Below, one piece after another: positions 6,799 to 14,730 of a stretch of DNA of 64,000 bases (position 1 is its first letter; each line of letters opens with the position of its first letter). Source of the stretch: a virus; the IMG/VR virus record IMGVR_UViG_3300044837_000085, positions 1-64,000 of that record, one strand, 5' to 3'. A program made the translations under genes and the position numbers. Under the pieces are notes generated by a model, which made no database searches, was not told where the DNA came from, and saw only the letters and a list, made by a program, of their open reading frames with translations.

Positions 6799-7332
6799 TA
6801 TGCTTATCCGGTTAACGCACACAAACGTTGAGGCATACTAGATGTTGAGCAAATCGCAAATCAAACACATGGTGGATCGTTTTCTCGGCTGGAAATTGCC
6901 GGAGAACTTCGCCCCCGATGCAGGGATCAGCTTCAAGCCAGCCTTCAACGAACACACGGCTCACCCGTCCAAGCATGAGCCGTCCGGGACTAACCTGTTC
7001 GACGCCACACAGGCGGACGCGATGGTCCGTTATATGGTCGAGGAAATTCCCTCAAATCCTGATTTCCGATGGCTGATCGAAGCCCCCGGAACGCGCTATC
7101 TCGCGGTCCAGCGGCTTCATATGTCCGACAATTTTGAATGGACCACCGACCACGACAGGGCGCTAGCCTTCCGTTCTAAAGAGCAGGCCGATGCCCTCAT
7201 GATGGCAGTCCGCCAAATGGACCGCACATACGCAGCCGGAGCGCTGTTCGCCTTTGAAATCACACTTGGTAATGCAGCCGCCGTCGAACATGGCTGGATG
7301 TAGTGGCTGTGTGTGACAACCGGATAAGCATA
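6799..7332. mobile_element. non-autonomous IS1595-like element A (cargo, no transposase)
   Basis: 534 bp. Ends TATGCTTATCCGGTTAACGC (left) and, reverse complemented, TATGCTTATCCGGTTGTCAC (right); 8-bp duplication ATTGATTT at 6791-6798 and 7333-7340. The only gene inside is the 153-aa ORF at 6842. The left 50 bp, including an SD-like TTGAGG and the ATG, are almost the same as in the element at 51953-52344, whose cargo is unrelated. Confidence 0.92.
6842..7303 (+). CDS. cargo protein of element A, 153 aa
   Basis: Begins 43 bp inside the transposon end: MLSKSQIKHMVDRFLGWKLPENFAPDAG... The same N-terminal pattern recurs in phage and bacterial hypothetical proteins I remember, but no activity is known. 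The ATG and its SD lie in the conserved transposon end, so translation is supplied by the mobile element. It ends 29 bp before the right terminus. Confidence 0.7.
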   Translation: MLSKSQIKHMVDRFLGWKLPENFAPDAGISFKPAFNEHTAHPSKHEPSGTNLFDATQADAMVRYMVEEIPSNPDFRWLIEAPGTRYLAVQRLHMSDNFEWTTDHDRALAFRSKEQADALMMAVRQMDRTYAAGALFAFEITLGNAAAVEHGWM

Positions 7333-7389
7333 ATTGATTTGGATATAGTCATAGCCGCGCTCGTTAATTGCAAGGCGGCTTTATCCTAG

Positions 7390-7408
7390 ACCCTCTTACG
7401 GCTGATTT
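7390..7408 (+). repeat. CTACGGCTGATTT-family repeat
   Basis: ACCCTCTTACGGCTGATTT directly after the stop codon of the split gene (TAG 7387-7389). Confidence 0.6.
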
Positions 7409-7412
7409 GTAC

Positions 7413-7440
7413 CCGCGCAATGGTGCGCAACTGAAAGGAA
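7413..7440 (+). promoter_or_regulatory. hairpin leader, copy L4
   Basis: GCGC-AATGGT-GCGC stem-loop, then AACTGAAAGGA (SD), before the ATG at 7447. It lies directly behind a CTGATTT repeat. Confidence 0.55.
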
Positions 7441-7446
7441 ACGAAG

Positions 7447-7851
7447 ATGAAAAAAGAGAATCCTAATAAAGATATGGCGCGGCGTTTGGCCCAAAAGATT
7501 GCAGCAATGTCAGATGCAGAGCGCGCGGAATTCGCCGCGCGTTGTCCGGTTGTTCTGACAATCGATGGCCGGCCGATATCAGGTAAGAATGCCATGCTTG
7601 CGGCGATGCAATGCCAGACTGTGACTATTGTGGGCGGATTCCGGCAATGGCTTGCGGCCGGCCGCGCGGTGCGACAAGGTGAAAAGGGAATTTACATATT
7701 CGTTCCTAGTTCGCGAAAGTCCGAACCTGGGGCGGACGCTGGCGCGGAAGGCGCGGCCGATAGCGGCGAGTCCATCCGGTTCCTAATGGCTGCAGTCTTT
7801 GACGTTTCGCAAACGGACGCGGTAGAGATCGAAACAGCTAACGCGGCGTAA
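7447..7851 (+). CDS. ArdC-like antirestriction protein (N-terminal ssDNA-binding type)
   Basis: 134 aa. The core VGGFRQWLAAGRAVRQGEKGIYIFVP plus IRFLMAAVFDVSQTD matches the ArdC-like ssDNA-binding domain (DUF1738) of plasmid antirestriction proteins. The C-terminal metallopeptidase half of full-length ArdC is absent, so this is the short form. Known relatives protect incoming plasmid DNA from host restriction. The neighbour at 7941 (DUF3560) is a common plasmid partner. Confidence 0.75.
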   Translation: MKKENPNKDMARRLAQKIAAMSDAERAEFAARCPVVLTIDGRPISGKNAMLAAMQCQTVTIVGGFRQWLAAGRAVRQGEKGIYIFVPSSRKSEPGADAGAEGAADSGESIRFLMAAVFDVSQTDAVEIETANAA

Positions 7852-7897
7852 CCCCTGTTTACGGCTGATTTTGTTACCCCGGCTTACGACTGATTCC
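7851..7897 (+). repeat. two CTACGGCTGATTT-family repeats
   Basis: ACCCCTGTTTACGGCTGATTTT and ACCCCGGCTTACGACTGATT in tandem, starting in the stop codon of the ArdC-like gene and ending at hairpin leader L5. Confidence 0.65.
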
Positions 7898-7900
7898 AAA

Positions 7901-7927
7901 CCGCGCATACTGCGCAACTGAAAGAGG
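7901..7927 (+). promoter_or_regulatory. hairpin leader, copy L5
   Basis: GCGC-ATACT-GCGC stem-loop, then AACTGAAAGAGGAGA (SD), before the ATG at 7941. Confidence 0.55.
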
Positions 7928-7940
7928 AGATTCGCATACC

Positions 7941-9870
7941 ATGACAACATACACCGCGACCTATTCGCCCGATGATAACAAGCTGCGGCTTTATGCGAGT
8001 TCGCGACTTGACAAAGAAACCTATGACCGCGTGAAAGCGGCCGGTTTCAAATGGGCACCTAAGCAAGATCTGTTCGTTGCGCCGATGTGGACTCCGCAAC
8101 GGGAAGATTTGTTGATTGAACTCGCCGGCGAAATTGGCGACGAGGACACAAGCTTGTGTGACCGCGCAGAAGAACGCGCCGACCGTTTCGAGGTTTACGG
8201 GGAAAAGCGCCTGGCCGATGCAGAACGCGCCCGCAATGCCGTTGCGGCGATTGCGGACAATATCCCGTTTGGTCAACCGATTCTGGTTGGTCATCATTCC
8301 GAACGGCACGCGCGCCGCGATGCTGAAAAGATCGAAAACGGAATGAGGAAAGCCGTCAAGATGTGGCAGACGTCGAAATATTGGGAAAGCCGCGCGGCCG
8401 GCGCGTTGCGTCATGCCAAATATAAAGAACTCCCGGCCGTTCGCGCCAGGCGGATTAAGACCATTGAAGCGGAGAAGCGGAAAGTCGAGCGAAGCAAAGC
8501 TAATGCCTTAAAGCAGATCAAGGCGTGGCAGATCGTTGCCGGGATCAATGACCCTGACAAGCAGCGCGCGGCCGGATTGGCCGTCGCCAATTGCGCTGAC
8601 TATTGGTCGCTTTCATTCCCTCTAGCCAAGTATCCGCGCAACCCGCCAGCCTCGCAATATGAGGGGCCTATGGGACTTTGGTCCGCAATCGACGGGGGAG
8701 TCATCACGGCGGCACAAGCCGCAGAGATTGCTATCCCGGCTTATGAGAGATCGTTGCCACGTCAAGACCGCTGGTTAGAGCATTACGAAAACCGCCTGGT
8801 TTACGAACGGGCAATGCTCGACGAGGCCGGGGCGTCGCACCTCTTTTTTGGCACCAAAGCCGCGCCGCGAACTTGCGCCGCTTCTGAACTACCGCGCGGA
8901 AGGCGGTTCGATCACCACCGAAAACCAGTGGAACCGGGGAACGCTGATAACCTATCCGCAGATTGACATGACGAAAGCCGAATATGCGGCAATAAATGTT
9001 GACTACAAAGGCGCGCGATTGAGCCAGGATAAGACACACCGATTCCGAACCGCGATGCGCAAGCATAGCTTGGTTGCCGTATTCTTGACTGATAGCAAGG
9101 TTCACGAATTGCCAACCAAGCCCGAACCGGCCGTGCCGTCCGATGATGTGGCCGAAAGCCTGGCGGATCTCGACGCCGCCGATGATGCAGCCAAGGCGGC
9201 CGAGCTCACAGCCGAACCGGAAGCCGATCCCGTGGCCGTCGCGCTGGCGCTGGCCGATCAAATAGCCGCACCCGTGGTTACGGCTGATTTGCCAGACCCC
9301 TCGCCTACGGCTGATTTTGAGGCGATGGCGGCCACGCTACGGAATGGCGGCGTCAAGGTGGTATCTGCGCCGCAACTATTCCCGACGCCGCAGCCGCTTG
9401 CGGAATTGGCGGCCGAGATAGCCGACCTGCAGCCCGGCCATAGGCTCTTGGAACCGAGCGCCGGCACCGGCTCATTGCTCGACGTCGCGCGCCGTTCGGT
9501 TGACGGTAGCCTTGACGTTGTGGCGGTTGAGATCAGTTATGCACTTGCGGACGGCTTGGCCAGGCGCTTTCCTAGCGTGACCGTCATCAATGCGGACTTT
9601 CTCGACATGGCCGGTGCTGCTACCCCTAACGCCAAGTTTGACCGGATCTTGATGAACCCGCCTTTCGTCAACGGCGCGGACATCAAGCATATCGAGCACG
9701 CCCGCAAACTCCTAAAGCCAGGCGGCCGGCTTGTGGCGATCTGTGCAGATGGCCCGCGCCAGCGTGAACGATTGCAGCCGATCGCGTCCGAATGGCGCAG
9801 CCTGCCGGCCGGCACGTTCAAGGACTCCGGAACAATGGTCAATACCGCCTTGCTCGTCATTGACGGGTGA
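7941..9870 (+). pseudogene. DUF3560 - DNA methyltransferase-like fusion, broken by a one-base frameshift
   Basis: The N-terminal frame (MTTYTATYSPDDNKLRLYASSRLD...) is a DUF3560-type plasmid protein with a long basic helical region. Near 8842-8848 the run TTTTTT breaks the frame; with one T fewer the text continues ...HLFLAPKPRRELAPLLNYRAEGGSITT... for a total of about 642 aa. The C-terminal third is a class I SAM methyltransferase: LLEPSAGTGSLLDVA (motif I) and DRILMNPPFVNG (NPPF, as in N6-adenine methylases). An acidic Ala-rich linker joins the two and contains two CTGATTT repeats in frame. It could be a pseudogene, a sequencing error or slippage on T6. Confidence 0.75.
9271..9318 (+). repeat. 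two CTACGGCTGATTT repeats inside a coding region
   Basis: CCCGTGGTTACGGCTGATTT and ACCCCTCGCCTACGGCTGATTTT lie in frame in the linker of the DUF3560-methyltransferase ORF (translated VVTADL and SPTADF). These are the only copies found within a gene body rather than at a gene end. Confidence 0.65.
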
Positions 9871-9877
9871 GGCTCTA

Positions 9878-9931
9878 CCCCCTCACGGGGCCAGATAGTC
9901 CCCATGGGGCCAGAACGGCCATGGGGCCAGA
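9878..9931 (+). repeat. three GGGGCCAGA-family repeats
   Basis: CCCCCTCACGGGGCCAGA, CCCCATGGGGCCAGA and GGCCATGGGGCCAGA within 54 bp, beginning just after the stop codon of the methyltransferase frame (TGA, 9868-9870). Confidence 0.65.
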
Positions 9932-9945
9932 AGAAGGATTCCGAT

Positions 9946-9971
9946 CTGCGAATTTTCGCAAACAGAAAGGA
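9946..9971 (+). promoter_or_regulatory. hairpin leader, copy L8
   Basis: TGCGAA-TT-TTCGCA stem-loop, then AACAGAAAGGA (SD), before the ATG at 9981. The stem differs from the other copies but is still self-complementary. Confidence 0.5.
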
Positions 9972-9980
9972 CAATGCGCC

Positions 9981-10136
9981 ATGAGAATCTGGAGGATCTA
10001 TTGCCACCTCGCAGACGAGCGACCGCACAAACGATGGCCGGTCAAGGGCACTAGGGGAAAGACCTATGCCGAACTCCTGGCTATTGTGATGCAGATGAAC
10101 GTCAATCCGGATGGTGAACGGTTCTTTATCGGATAA
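9981..10136 (+). CDS. hypothetical protein, 51 aa
   Basis: Starts MRIWRIYCHLADERPHKRW at 9981 with the SD AAAGGACA. Small and basic; no family. Followed immediately by a GGGGCCAGA repeat. Confidence 0.5.
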   Translation: MRIWRIYCHLADERPHKRWPVKGTRGKTYAELLAIVMQMNVNPDGERFFIG

Positions 10137-10151
10137 CCCCACGGGGCCAGA
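10137..10151 (+). repeat. GGGGCCAGA-family repeat
   Basis: CCCCACGGGGCCAGA right after the stop codon at 10136. Confidence 0.6.
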
Positions 10152-10322
10152 CGGGTAATTTTGAGGAGGATACAAATTGAGTTTTTTCAGAAGGAAACCT
10201 GCGGCATTAGGTAGCAAACTCACCAAATCCAAATACGACAGAATTGTTGACCATTTCCAAACTCTTGGAAGGGTTGCGAAGCTATTCTCACAAGCCCTTG
10301 CCAAACACTTGGGAGTAGCCTA

Positions 10323-10814
10323 ATGATGATTCTCGGCAAGTGGAGATCGTCGGTGGAAAATGTTTTGAAGCATACGCTTCTGGTCGAATACAAGGAAATT
10401 GTAGCGAAAATTTCCGAGTCTCAGCAGGCCATAAAACATCTGGCACCTCGTCAAGATGCGCTGGCGAAGCTGCTCGAAGCATATGGGTGGCTGGCGGACA
10501 TAGAAAAGTTGGAGGCTGACGATGATCTCGCGACCGAAAGCGGCAAGTCCAAAGGCAAGAAAATCGAGGAACTGACCGTGCTCTTTTTTGCCGATAACAA
10601 CAATCAATGGACCCGCTTGTCGGATGTCTATGTGTATCTCACCGAGAAGGGCCTTTATGTCGGCGGCAAGAATCCGAACTCGCTCTTGAGCGCGCACCTG
10701 TCGAACAGTGAGCTTTTTGAGGGTGATAGGACGAAAGGTTGGCGAATAAAGCCGGAGCACTTCGTCGACAAGCGGCCCAAGGGCGGCATTCGGCCGCGCG
10801 AACTGGCTGAATAA
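10323..10814 (+). CDS. passenger protein with winged-helix-like C-terminus
   Basis: 163 aa. The N-terminal half is helical/coiled (VAKISESQQAIKHLAPRQDALAKLLEAYGW). The C-terminal half, KIEELTVLFFADNNNQWTRLSDVYVYLTEKGLYVG followed by LLSAHLSNSELFEG, resembles the HARE-HTH/winged-helix layout of DNA-linked proteins. Likely a DNA-binding accessory protein carried by the transposon; target unknown. Confidence 0.6.
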   Translation: MMILGKWRSSVENVLKHTLLVEYKEIVAKISESQQAIKHLAPRQDALAKLLEAYGWLADIEKLEADDDLATESGKSKGKKIEELTVLFFADNNNQWTRLSDVYVYLTEKGLYVGGKNPNSLLSAHLSNSELFEGDRTKGWRIKPEHFVDKRPKGGIRPRELAE

Positions 10815-10817
10815 GAC

Positions 10818-10847
10818 AAGGCCCGAACGATTTCTCGTTCGGGCCTT
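10818..10847 (+). terminator. strong hairpin after the passenger gene
   Basis: AAGGCCCGAACGA-TTTC-TCGTTCGGGCCTT, a 13-bp perfect stem 4 bp after the stop codon at 10814. No uridine run follows, so it may be a bidirectional or Rho-assisted terminator. Confidence 0.55.
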
Positions 10848-10856
10848 CGTAAACTC

Positions 10857-10927
10857 GGGGATGGCGTAGTGCGGGCTGTCGGTTGTCCACCCAGCGGCCC
10901 GAGGGTGCAAATCCCTCCGTCTCCACC
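10857..10927 (+). tRNA. degenerate tRNA-like sequence
   Basis: The acceptor stem GGGGATG/CGTCTCC pairs over 7 bp, with discriminator A and only CC after it. The T-arm GAGGG-TGCAAAT-CCCTC is good, and a D-arm GTAG/CTGT is possible. The anticodon arm does not form a clean 5-bp stem with a 7-nt loop, so no identity is given. Read it as a tRNA remnant or mimic carried inside the transposon. Confidence 0.3.
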
Positions 10928-11059
10928 TTCCTCTCCTGTCGTCAAACGGGAGAGTCGGAAGGCCTCGTAAAGAGGCCGGGAACGGGGTCGCTGTCTTTTG
11001 ACGGGCGGCGACCCCAGTTCTTCCACTCTTTATATAGAGTACTGGCGAATCGGTCCAGC

Positions 11060-11296
11060 TTAAACCGCGTTAACAATCTTGGAACCACTGATTCCATTCG
11101 ATTTATCGTCGCCAAAGAATGAAATCCCGCCCTTTTCCAGAGCAGCTTGAATTGCCGCTAGGTTGTTCCTGGTCGGTTCGCGGCGGCCTGCCTCAAAGTC
11201 CCGAACGGTCGAAACGCCCACGTTCGCGGCTTTTGCAAGCGCGTCTTGAGGCCAATTTAGCCATGCTCGGGCGGCCCGACACTGTTCCGGAGTCAT
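11060..11296 (-). CDS. XRE-family helix-turn-helix regulator
   Basis: 78 aa. MTPEQCRAARAWLNWPQDALAKAANVGVSTVRDFEAGRREP is a canonical HTH_3 domain with the turn between helices 2 and 3 at about residues 28-32. It sits divergently upstream of the transposase gene, so it may repress transposition. No second domain. Confidence 0.8.
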   Translation of the reverse strand: MTPEQCRAARAWLNWPQDALAKAANVGVSTVRDFEAGRREPTRNNLAAIQAALEKGGISFFGDDKSNGISGSKIVNAV

Positions 11297-11404
11297 TCTC
11301 GCAAAATAGTGATGTAAAGGAATTAGGTCAAGGTCAACGATTTAAGTTGACGCCATTACTCTCAACGCTTATCAATGAGGTCAACGGAAAACGTTGGTCT
11401 CAGA

Positions 11405-12370
11405 ATGTCTCAGCACTTCCTCCTTTCGGCAAAGGCCCGTTCGCTAAGTTTAGCGAAGGTCGCCCGTTTGTCGGACGAGGAAGCCTATCAGACCTTCAAG
11501 CTGGTCCGTTGGGCCGCCACTGACGGCGCGCCATTCTGCCCTCGCTGCGGCTGTGTCGCGGTCTACACCTACGCGACCCGCAAGCTGTTCAAGTGCAAAG
11601 CCTGCAACCATCAATTCAGCGTCACGTCCGGGACGATCTTCGCCAGCCGCAAGCTTTCAATCCGCGATTACCTCTTGGCGATTGCGATCTTCGTGAACGG
11701 TGCGAAGGGTCACAGCGCCTTGCAATTGAGCCGTGACCTGGATTGCCAGTACAAGTCGGCGTTCGTCATGGCGCACAAAATCCGCGAAGCCCTCGCTTCG
11801 GAGTCGCGCGGCGCAACTGTCGCCGGTGAGGTCGAAATTGACGGTGCATATTTCGGTGGTCATGTGCGCCCGGCCAACAACAAGATCAATCGCCGCGACC
11901 GTCGCCTTGCTGAAAACCAAACCGGCAAACGCCGCGTGGTTGTCATCATGCGCGAGCGCGGCGGTCGCACGCTGCCTTTCGTGTTCAAGTCGGAAGATGC
12001 TTCCGTTGTGACGATTGCTCGCACCGTTGCTCCGGGCAGCATCGTTCATGCCGACGAAGCGACGCATTGGGACGCGCTACATGCGCGCTTCTTGACCAAG
12101 CGTATCAATCACTCTGAGGCGTACTCGACTGAGGAAGCCAACACCAATCAGGCGGAGTCGTTTTTCTCTCGCCTGCGCCGCGCTGAAATCGGCATCCACC
12201 ACCATATCGCCGGTCCGTATCTGTCGGCCTACGCGAGCGAAATGGCATGGCGGGAAAACAATCGCCGCGTCAGCAACGGCGAGCAATACCTAATGACGAC
12301 CAGCGCAGCGCTCACGCATCCGGTCTCACGGCAATGGAAGGGCTATTGGCAGCGATCATCCAATAGTTGA
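11405..12370 (+). CDS. IS1595-family transposase (second subgroup)
   Basis: 321 aa from MSQHFLLSAKARSL. Zinc ribbon CPRCGC...CKACNHQF at about 35-60; DDE motifs EVEIDGAYFGG, VHADEATHWD and SEMAWRENNRR; HHHIAG before the last acid. Same subgroup as the truncated transposase at 19596-20265, clearly different from those at 2448 and 49128. Its gene is full length with no frameshift. Confidence 0.92.
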   Translation: MSQHFLLSAKARSLSLAKVARLSDEEAYQTFKLVRWAATDGAPFCPRCGCVAVYTYATRKLFKCKACNHQFSVTSGTIFASRKLSIRDYLLAIAIFVNGAKGHSALQLSRDLDCQYKSAFVMAHKIREALASESRGATVAGEVEIDGAYFGGHVRPANNKINRRDRRLAENQTGKRRVVVIMRERGGRTLPFVFKSEDASVVTIARTVAPGSIVHADEATHWDALHARFLTKRINHSEAYSTEEANTNQAESFFSRLRRAEIGIHHHIAGPYLSAYASEMAWRENNRRVSNGEQYLMTTSAALTHPVSRQWKGYWQRSSNS

Positions 12371-12655
12371 GCCGGGGCAAATTTTCCCCAATATCTTGTG
12401 GATAGGGCAGCAAATGGCTGAAAATAGATTGGATGCGGCGGCACGAAATAGCTGATTCCCGTTAACCGTTCACCAAGTAAGTACATGAAATAACATGATA
12501 TTTTCGAGTCGCGGGGTCCATACACCCGAACCTAGATTCTGTCAACGATTAGTTTGTGTATAAGGTCCTTACCCTATAAAATGCTCCTACGAATCGTTTT
12601 GAGGAGGTCGCCCGCCGCCCACGGCGGGCGCAAACACGATTCGCGGGAGATTCCG

Positions 12656-12868
12656 ATGACTACTACCAACAAGAACCAGCGCAAATTTGGTCCGGTAGAG
12701 TGGTCCCCTTCAGTTTTGGAGAAGATTTACAACTGCCCTACCGAAAATAATGATTCGGTGGTCACCCTGGACACGGTGAAGGGCTGGGTCACCTACTTTG
12801 AGAGCCACGAACAGGGATTCCGCGATAGCCATAAGGGAATACTTGCGCAAATTGAGGGGACTCTGTAA
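12656..12868 (+). CDS. transposon passenger, 70 aa
   Basis: Starts MTTTNKNQRKFGPVEWSPSV after the SD GGGAGA. Acidic, Trp-containing, no recognised domain. It stands 26 bp before the 12895 gene and is probably co-transcribed with it. The 12371-12655 stretch contains no other gene but holds a TGTGTATAA DnaA-box-like word near 12557. Confidence 0.45.
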   Translation: MTTTNKNQRKFGPVEWSPSVLEKIYNCPTENNDSVVTLDTVKGWVTYFESHEQGFRDSHKGILAQIEGTL

Positions 12869-12894
12869 ATCGCGCGCGTAGAGGTACACCTCGA

Positions 12895-13476
12895 ATGGAT
12901 CGTATCGCAGTACGGACGGGCTTTTTTGTCAAAATTTACTCCGGTCTAAAGCGCATTCTGCCAGAGATTTATGGGCAGACAAATTTCGATTCCAAAGACG
13001 AGCATTACCTCATTCATCTATTTTTCTTGATGAATGATCGCTACAAAGAACTGCGCCTTCAGAGCGCCACCCACAGAACAAATGACACGAAAAAGGCCGC
13101 GTTGACCGTTGCGGCCATCATGGCGATGAGACCCATTACCGGCCCGCCCGATGCGTCAACCAGCCTGAAGCAATTCTACGCTAACCCCATCTTTGCATTG
13201 GCATGCGCCACAGCCATCATCAGGAAGCCTCTCTACGCCGGGGTAGAAGCAGAAAAAATCCACTTTTATACTTGGTTGGATACGCTCAGATGGCCGTCTA
13301 CTGAGCCATTTATCAGGGACGCGGAAGCGCAGGCAAATACCACCCCGGACCCGTTGGCGCTGACCCTAACGGAAATATCGCAAATCGATATGATCGTCTT
13401 GAATTTGGTCTCCTCTAGTCGCTGCATCGATCTAGAGCAACGACTGTTAGACTTAAATCCAGACGAGGAAGTCTAG
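12895..13476 (+). CDS. transposon passenger, 193 aa, function unknown
   Basis: Helical protein (MDRIAVRTGFFVKIYSGLKRILPEIYG...). No nuclease, kinase or membrane motif could be recognised. It is paired with the small gene at 12656 and ends 3 bp into the convergent passenger at 13473. A two-gene cargo of small plus medium protein could be a toxin-antitoxin or defence pair, but nothing in the sequence proves it. Confidence 0.5.
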   Translation: MDRIAVRTGFFVKIYSGLKRILPEIYGQTNFDSKDEHYLIHLFFLMNDRYKELRLQSATHRTNDTKKAALTVAAIMAMRPITGPPDASTSLKQFYANPIFALACATAIIRKPLYAGVEAEKIHFYTWLDTLRWPSTEPFIRDAEAQANTTPDPLALTLTEISQIDMIVLNLVSSSRCIDLEQRLLDLNPDEEV

Positions 13477-13916
13477 CTCTTCCCCCGATCTATCTCCCAC
13501 AGCATGTATTGCCCCGGTCCCTGATCGCAGCGGACAACCCCGTTTTCCCGCTGGCCTCGGAGCGCGACCCCGACCCGCTTTGTCATGAGCCGCAACAGCC
13601 GCATGTCGCTCTTATCCAAGGCCCGCTCGACAAGTAGCTGCAAGGCAATGTCGCGTGTGGTGAGCGGTTCTGCGGCTTGGCGCAGCACGCTCAGGATAAT
13701 GCGGGACATCTGGCCCCGGTTGCTCCAATCCTTCGGCGGGCGGAACGCCTTGGGCTTGATGGTTTCGACCTGAAAATCAGGGTCAAACTGGACAATGGTG
13801 GCGTCCAGGCTTTCAAGGTCCAGCACCATCTTTCGCAGGGATTCATGGGTGTTTTCGATATCGCCCGCCAGTTGGGCGCGGCGCTTTACCAGCCCGCTCA
13901 AAACAAACTCGTTCAT
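13473..13916 (-). CDS. conserved IS1595-associated passenger protein
   Basis: 147 aa. The N-terminus is coiled-coil (LVKRRAQLAGDIENTHESLRKMVLDLESLDATIVQFDP), then a basic linker, then a small winged-helix-like part: RGQMSRIILSVLRQAAEPLTTRDIALQLL. A relative with the same layout is at 17815-18261, next to the end of another IS1595 remnant and in the same relative orientation. This suggests a conserved accessory role, for instance end binding or regulation. Confidence 0.65.
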   Translation of the reverse strand: MNEFVLSGLVKRRAQLAGDIENTHESLRKMVLDLESLDATIVQFDPDFQVETIKPKAFRPPKDWSNRGQMSRIILSVLRQAAEPLTTRDIALQLLVERALDKSDMRLLRLMTKRVGVALRGQRENGVVRCDQGPGQYMLWEIDRGKS

Positions 13917-14307
13917 GGCTATCTCCCCTGAAAACAGGCGGAGATAGTAGGATTGCAGGCAGCATTGCCGCCAGCCGTGCTAAGGTGAGTTTGCTACCTA
14001 ATGCCGGAAACCTGAGCAGCTATCTTCCGCCGAGTTGCTGGATCTGGTTCGCGACCCAATGTTGACGGAGCAACTGCGATTAGCAAAAGAGCGCGGAGAG
14101 CTCGGCGTGTTGTCTCGTCAGACACGCGACATAGACATTGAAGCCGCGACAATGGAAACGCTAGACACTGCTCTCGCTGAGTGCCGATGCTGGCATGCCA
14201 CTTATCCAGAAACGGATGACTGGGAACTGGTTTCGTGGCTTGAAGCTAGAATCCAGGATGAGATTATGACCAGGGCAATCAGTAAGATCGCAGGCGGTCA
14301 AAGAATA

Positions 14308-14349
14308 CCCCACGGGGCCAGATAAGAATTATACACCCTTGGGGCCAGA
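14308..14349 (+). repeat. two GGGGCCAGA-family repeats at a gene end
   Basis: CCCCACGGGGCCAGATAA supplies the last codons and the stop of the split 111-aa gene. CCCTTGGGGCCAGA follows at 14336. Confidence 0.65.
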
Positions 14350-14351
14350 AC

Positions 14352-14395
14352 GAACTGATTTTGCCTTACCCCTGGATGCGGCTGATTTTGAGGAG
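14352..14395 (+). repeat. CTACGGCTGATTT-family repeats running into an SD
   Basis: GAACTGATTTT at 14352 and ACCCCTGGATGCGGCTGATTTT at 14368, followed directly by GAGGAGG, the SD of the 14404 gene. The repeat thus forms the 5-prime untranslated leader. Confidence 0.65.
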
Positions 14396-14403
14396 GATTT
14401 TTA

Positions 14404-14730
14404 GTGGTGTCGAAATATTCAGGCTATCTAAAGCCTCATGAAAAGAGGATTCGAGGGCTCGCGCGCAAGGGTAAAAGTCCCATGGAAATTGGACGTATCC
14501 TTTACGACGAAGGCGTGCGTTCGCCGTTAGATACCAAGCATGACGGCGCAACTCGCGGCATCGACCATGCCAGGACATTCGGCGGGCTGGTGCGCCACAT
14601 GCTAAAGCAGGAGGATGAGAAGGCGCTGCGGGAACGCATTAAGCACGCGAAGAAAGAACTGCGAGATGCAGAGCGACTCCTTGGTTCTCTCATTGCGCGC
14701 CGGGAAAAGAAAGCCGCAAAGGCTCAATAA
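14404..14730 (+). CDS. hypothetical basic coiled-coil protein, 108 aa
   Basis: GTG start after GAGGAGGATTTTTA. N-terminal part KYSGYLKPHEKRIRGLARKGKSPMEIGRILYDEGVR looks like an HTH-type segment. The C-terminal third is a Lys/Arg/Glu-rich helix (EKALRERIKHAKKELRDAERLLGSLIARREKKAAKA). Possibly DNA binding; no family named. Confidence 0.55.
   Translation: MVSKYSGYLKPHEKRIRGLARKGKSPMEIGRILYDEGVRSPLDTKHDGATRGIDHARTFGGLVRHMLKQEDEKALRERIKHAKKELRDAERLLGSLIARREKKAAKAQ

Larger units (their letters stand above)
6641..7389 (+). pseudogene. 68-aa gene split by a transposase-less element
   Basis: The 5-prime part is 6641-6798 and the 3-prime part 7341-7389. Excising 6799-7332 plus one ATTGATTT copy gives a continuous ORF (…PPSECLIDLDIVIAALVNCKAALS). 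The SD AGGAGA 7 nt upstream favours the ATG at 6641 over 6635. Function unknown. Its present reading continues into the element end and stops at 6841 after ...TNVEAY. Confidence 0.8.
10202..14006. mobile_element. IS1595-like transposon with multiple passengers
   Basis: 3805 bp. Perfect 23-bp inverted ends (CGGCATTAGGTAGCAAACTC plus ACC) and an 8-bp duplication GAAACCTG at 10194-10201 and 14007-14014. Contents: HTH-like protein (10323), hairpin, tRNA-like sequence (10857), XRE regulator (11296-11060), transposase (11405-12370), two genes of unknown function (12656, 12895) and a conserved passenger (13916-13473) whose relative sits at the same place in the remnant element at 17757. Confidence 0.93.
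10177..14325 (+). pseudogene. 111-aa gene (TTG start) split by a 3.8-kb IS1595-like element
   Basis: Exact excision of 10202-14006 with one GAAACCTG copy joins TTG-AGT-TTT-TTC (10177-10201, SD GAGGAGGA) to 14015-14325, giving an uninterrupted 111-aa protein MSFFRRKPEQLSSAELLDLVRDPMLTEQ... ending IPHGAR. The last codons are formed by a GGGGCCAGA repeat. Function unknown. Confidence 0.8.
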
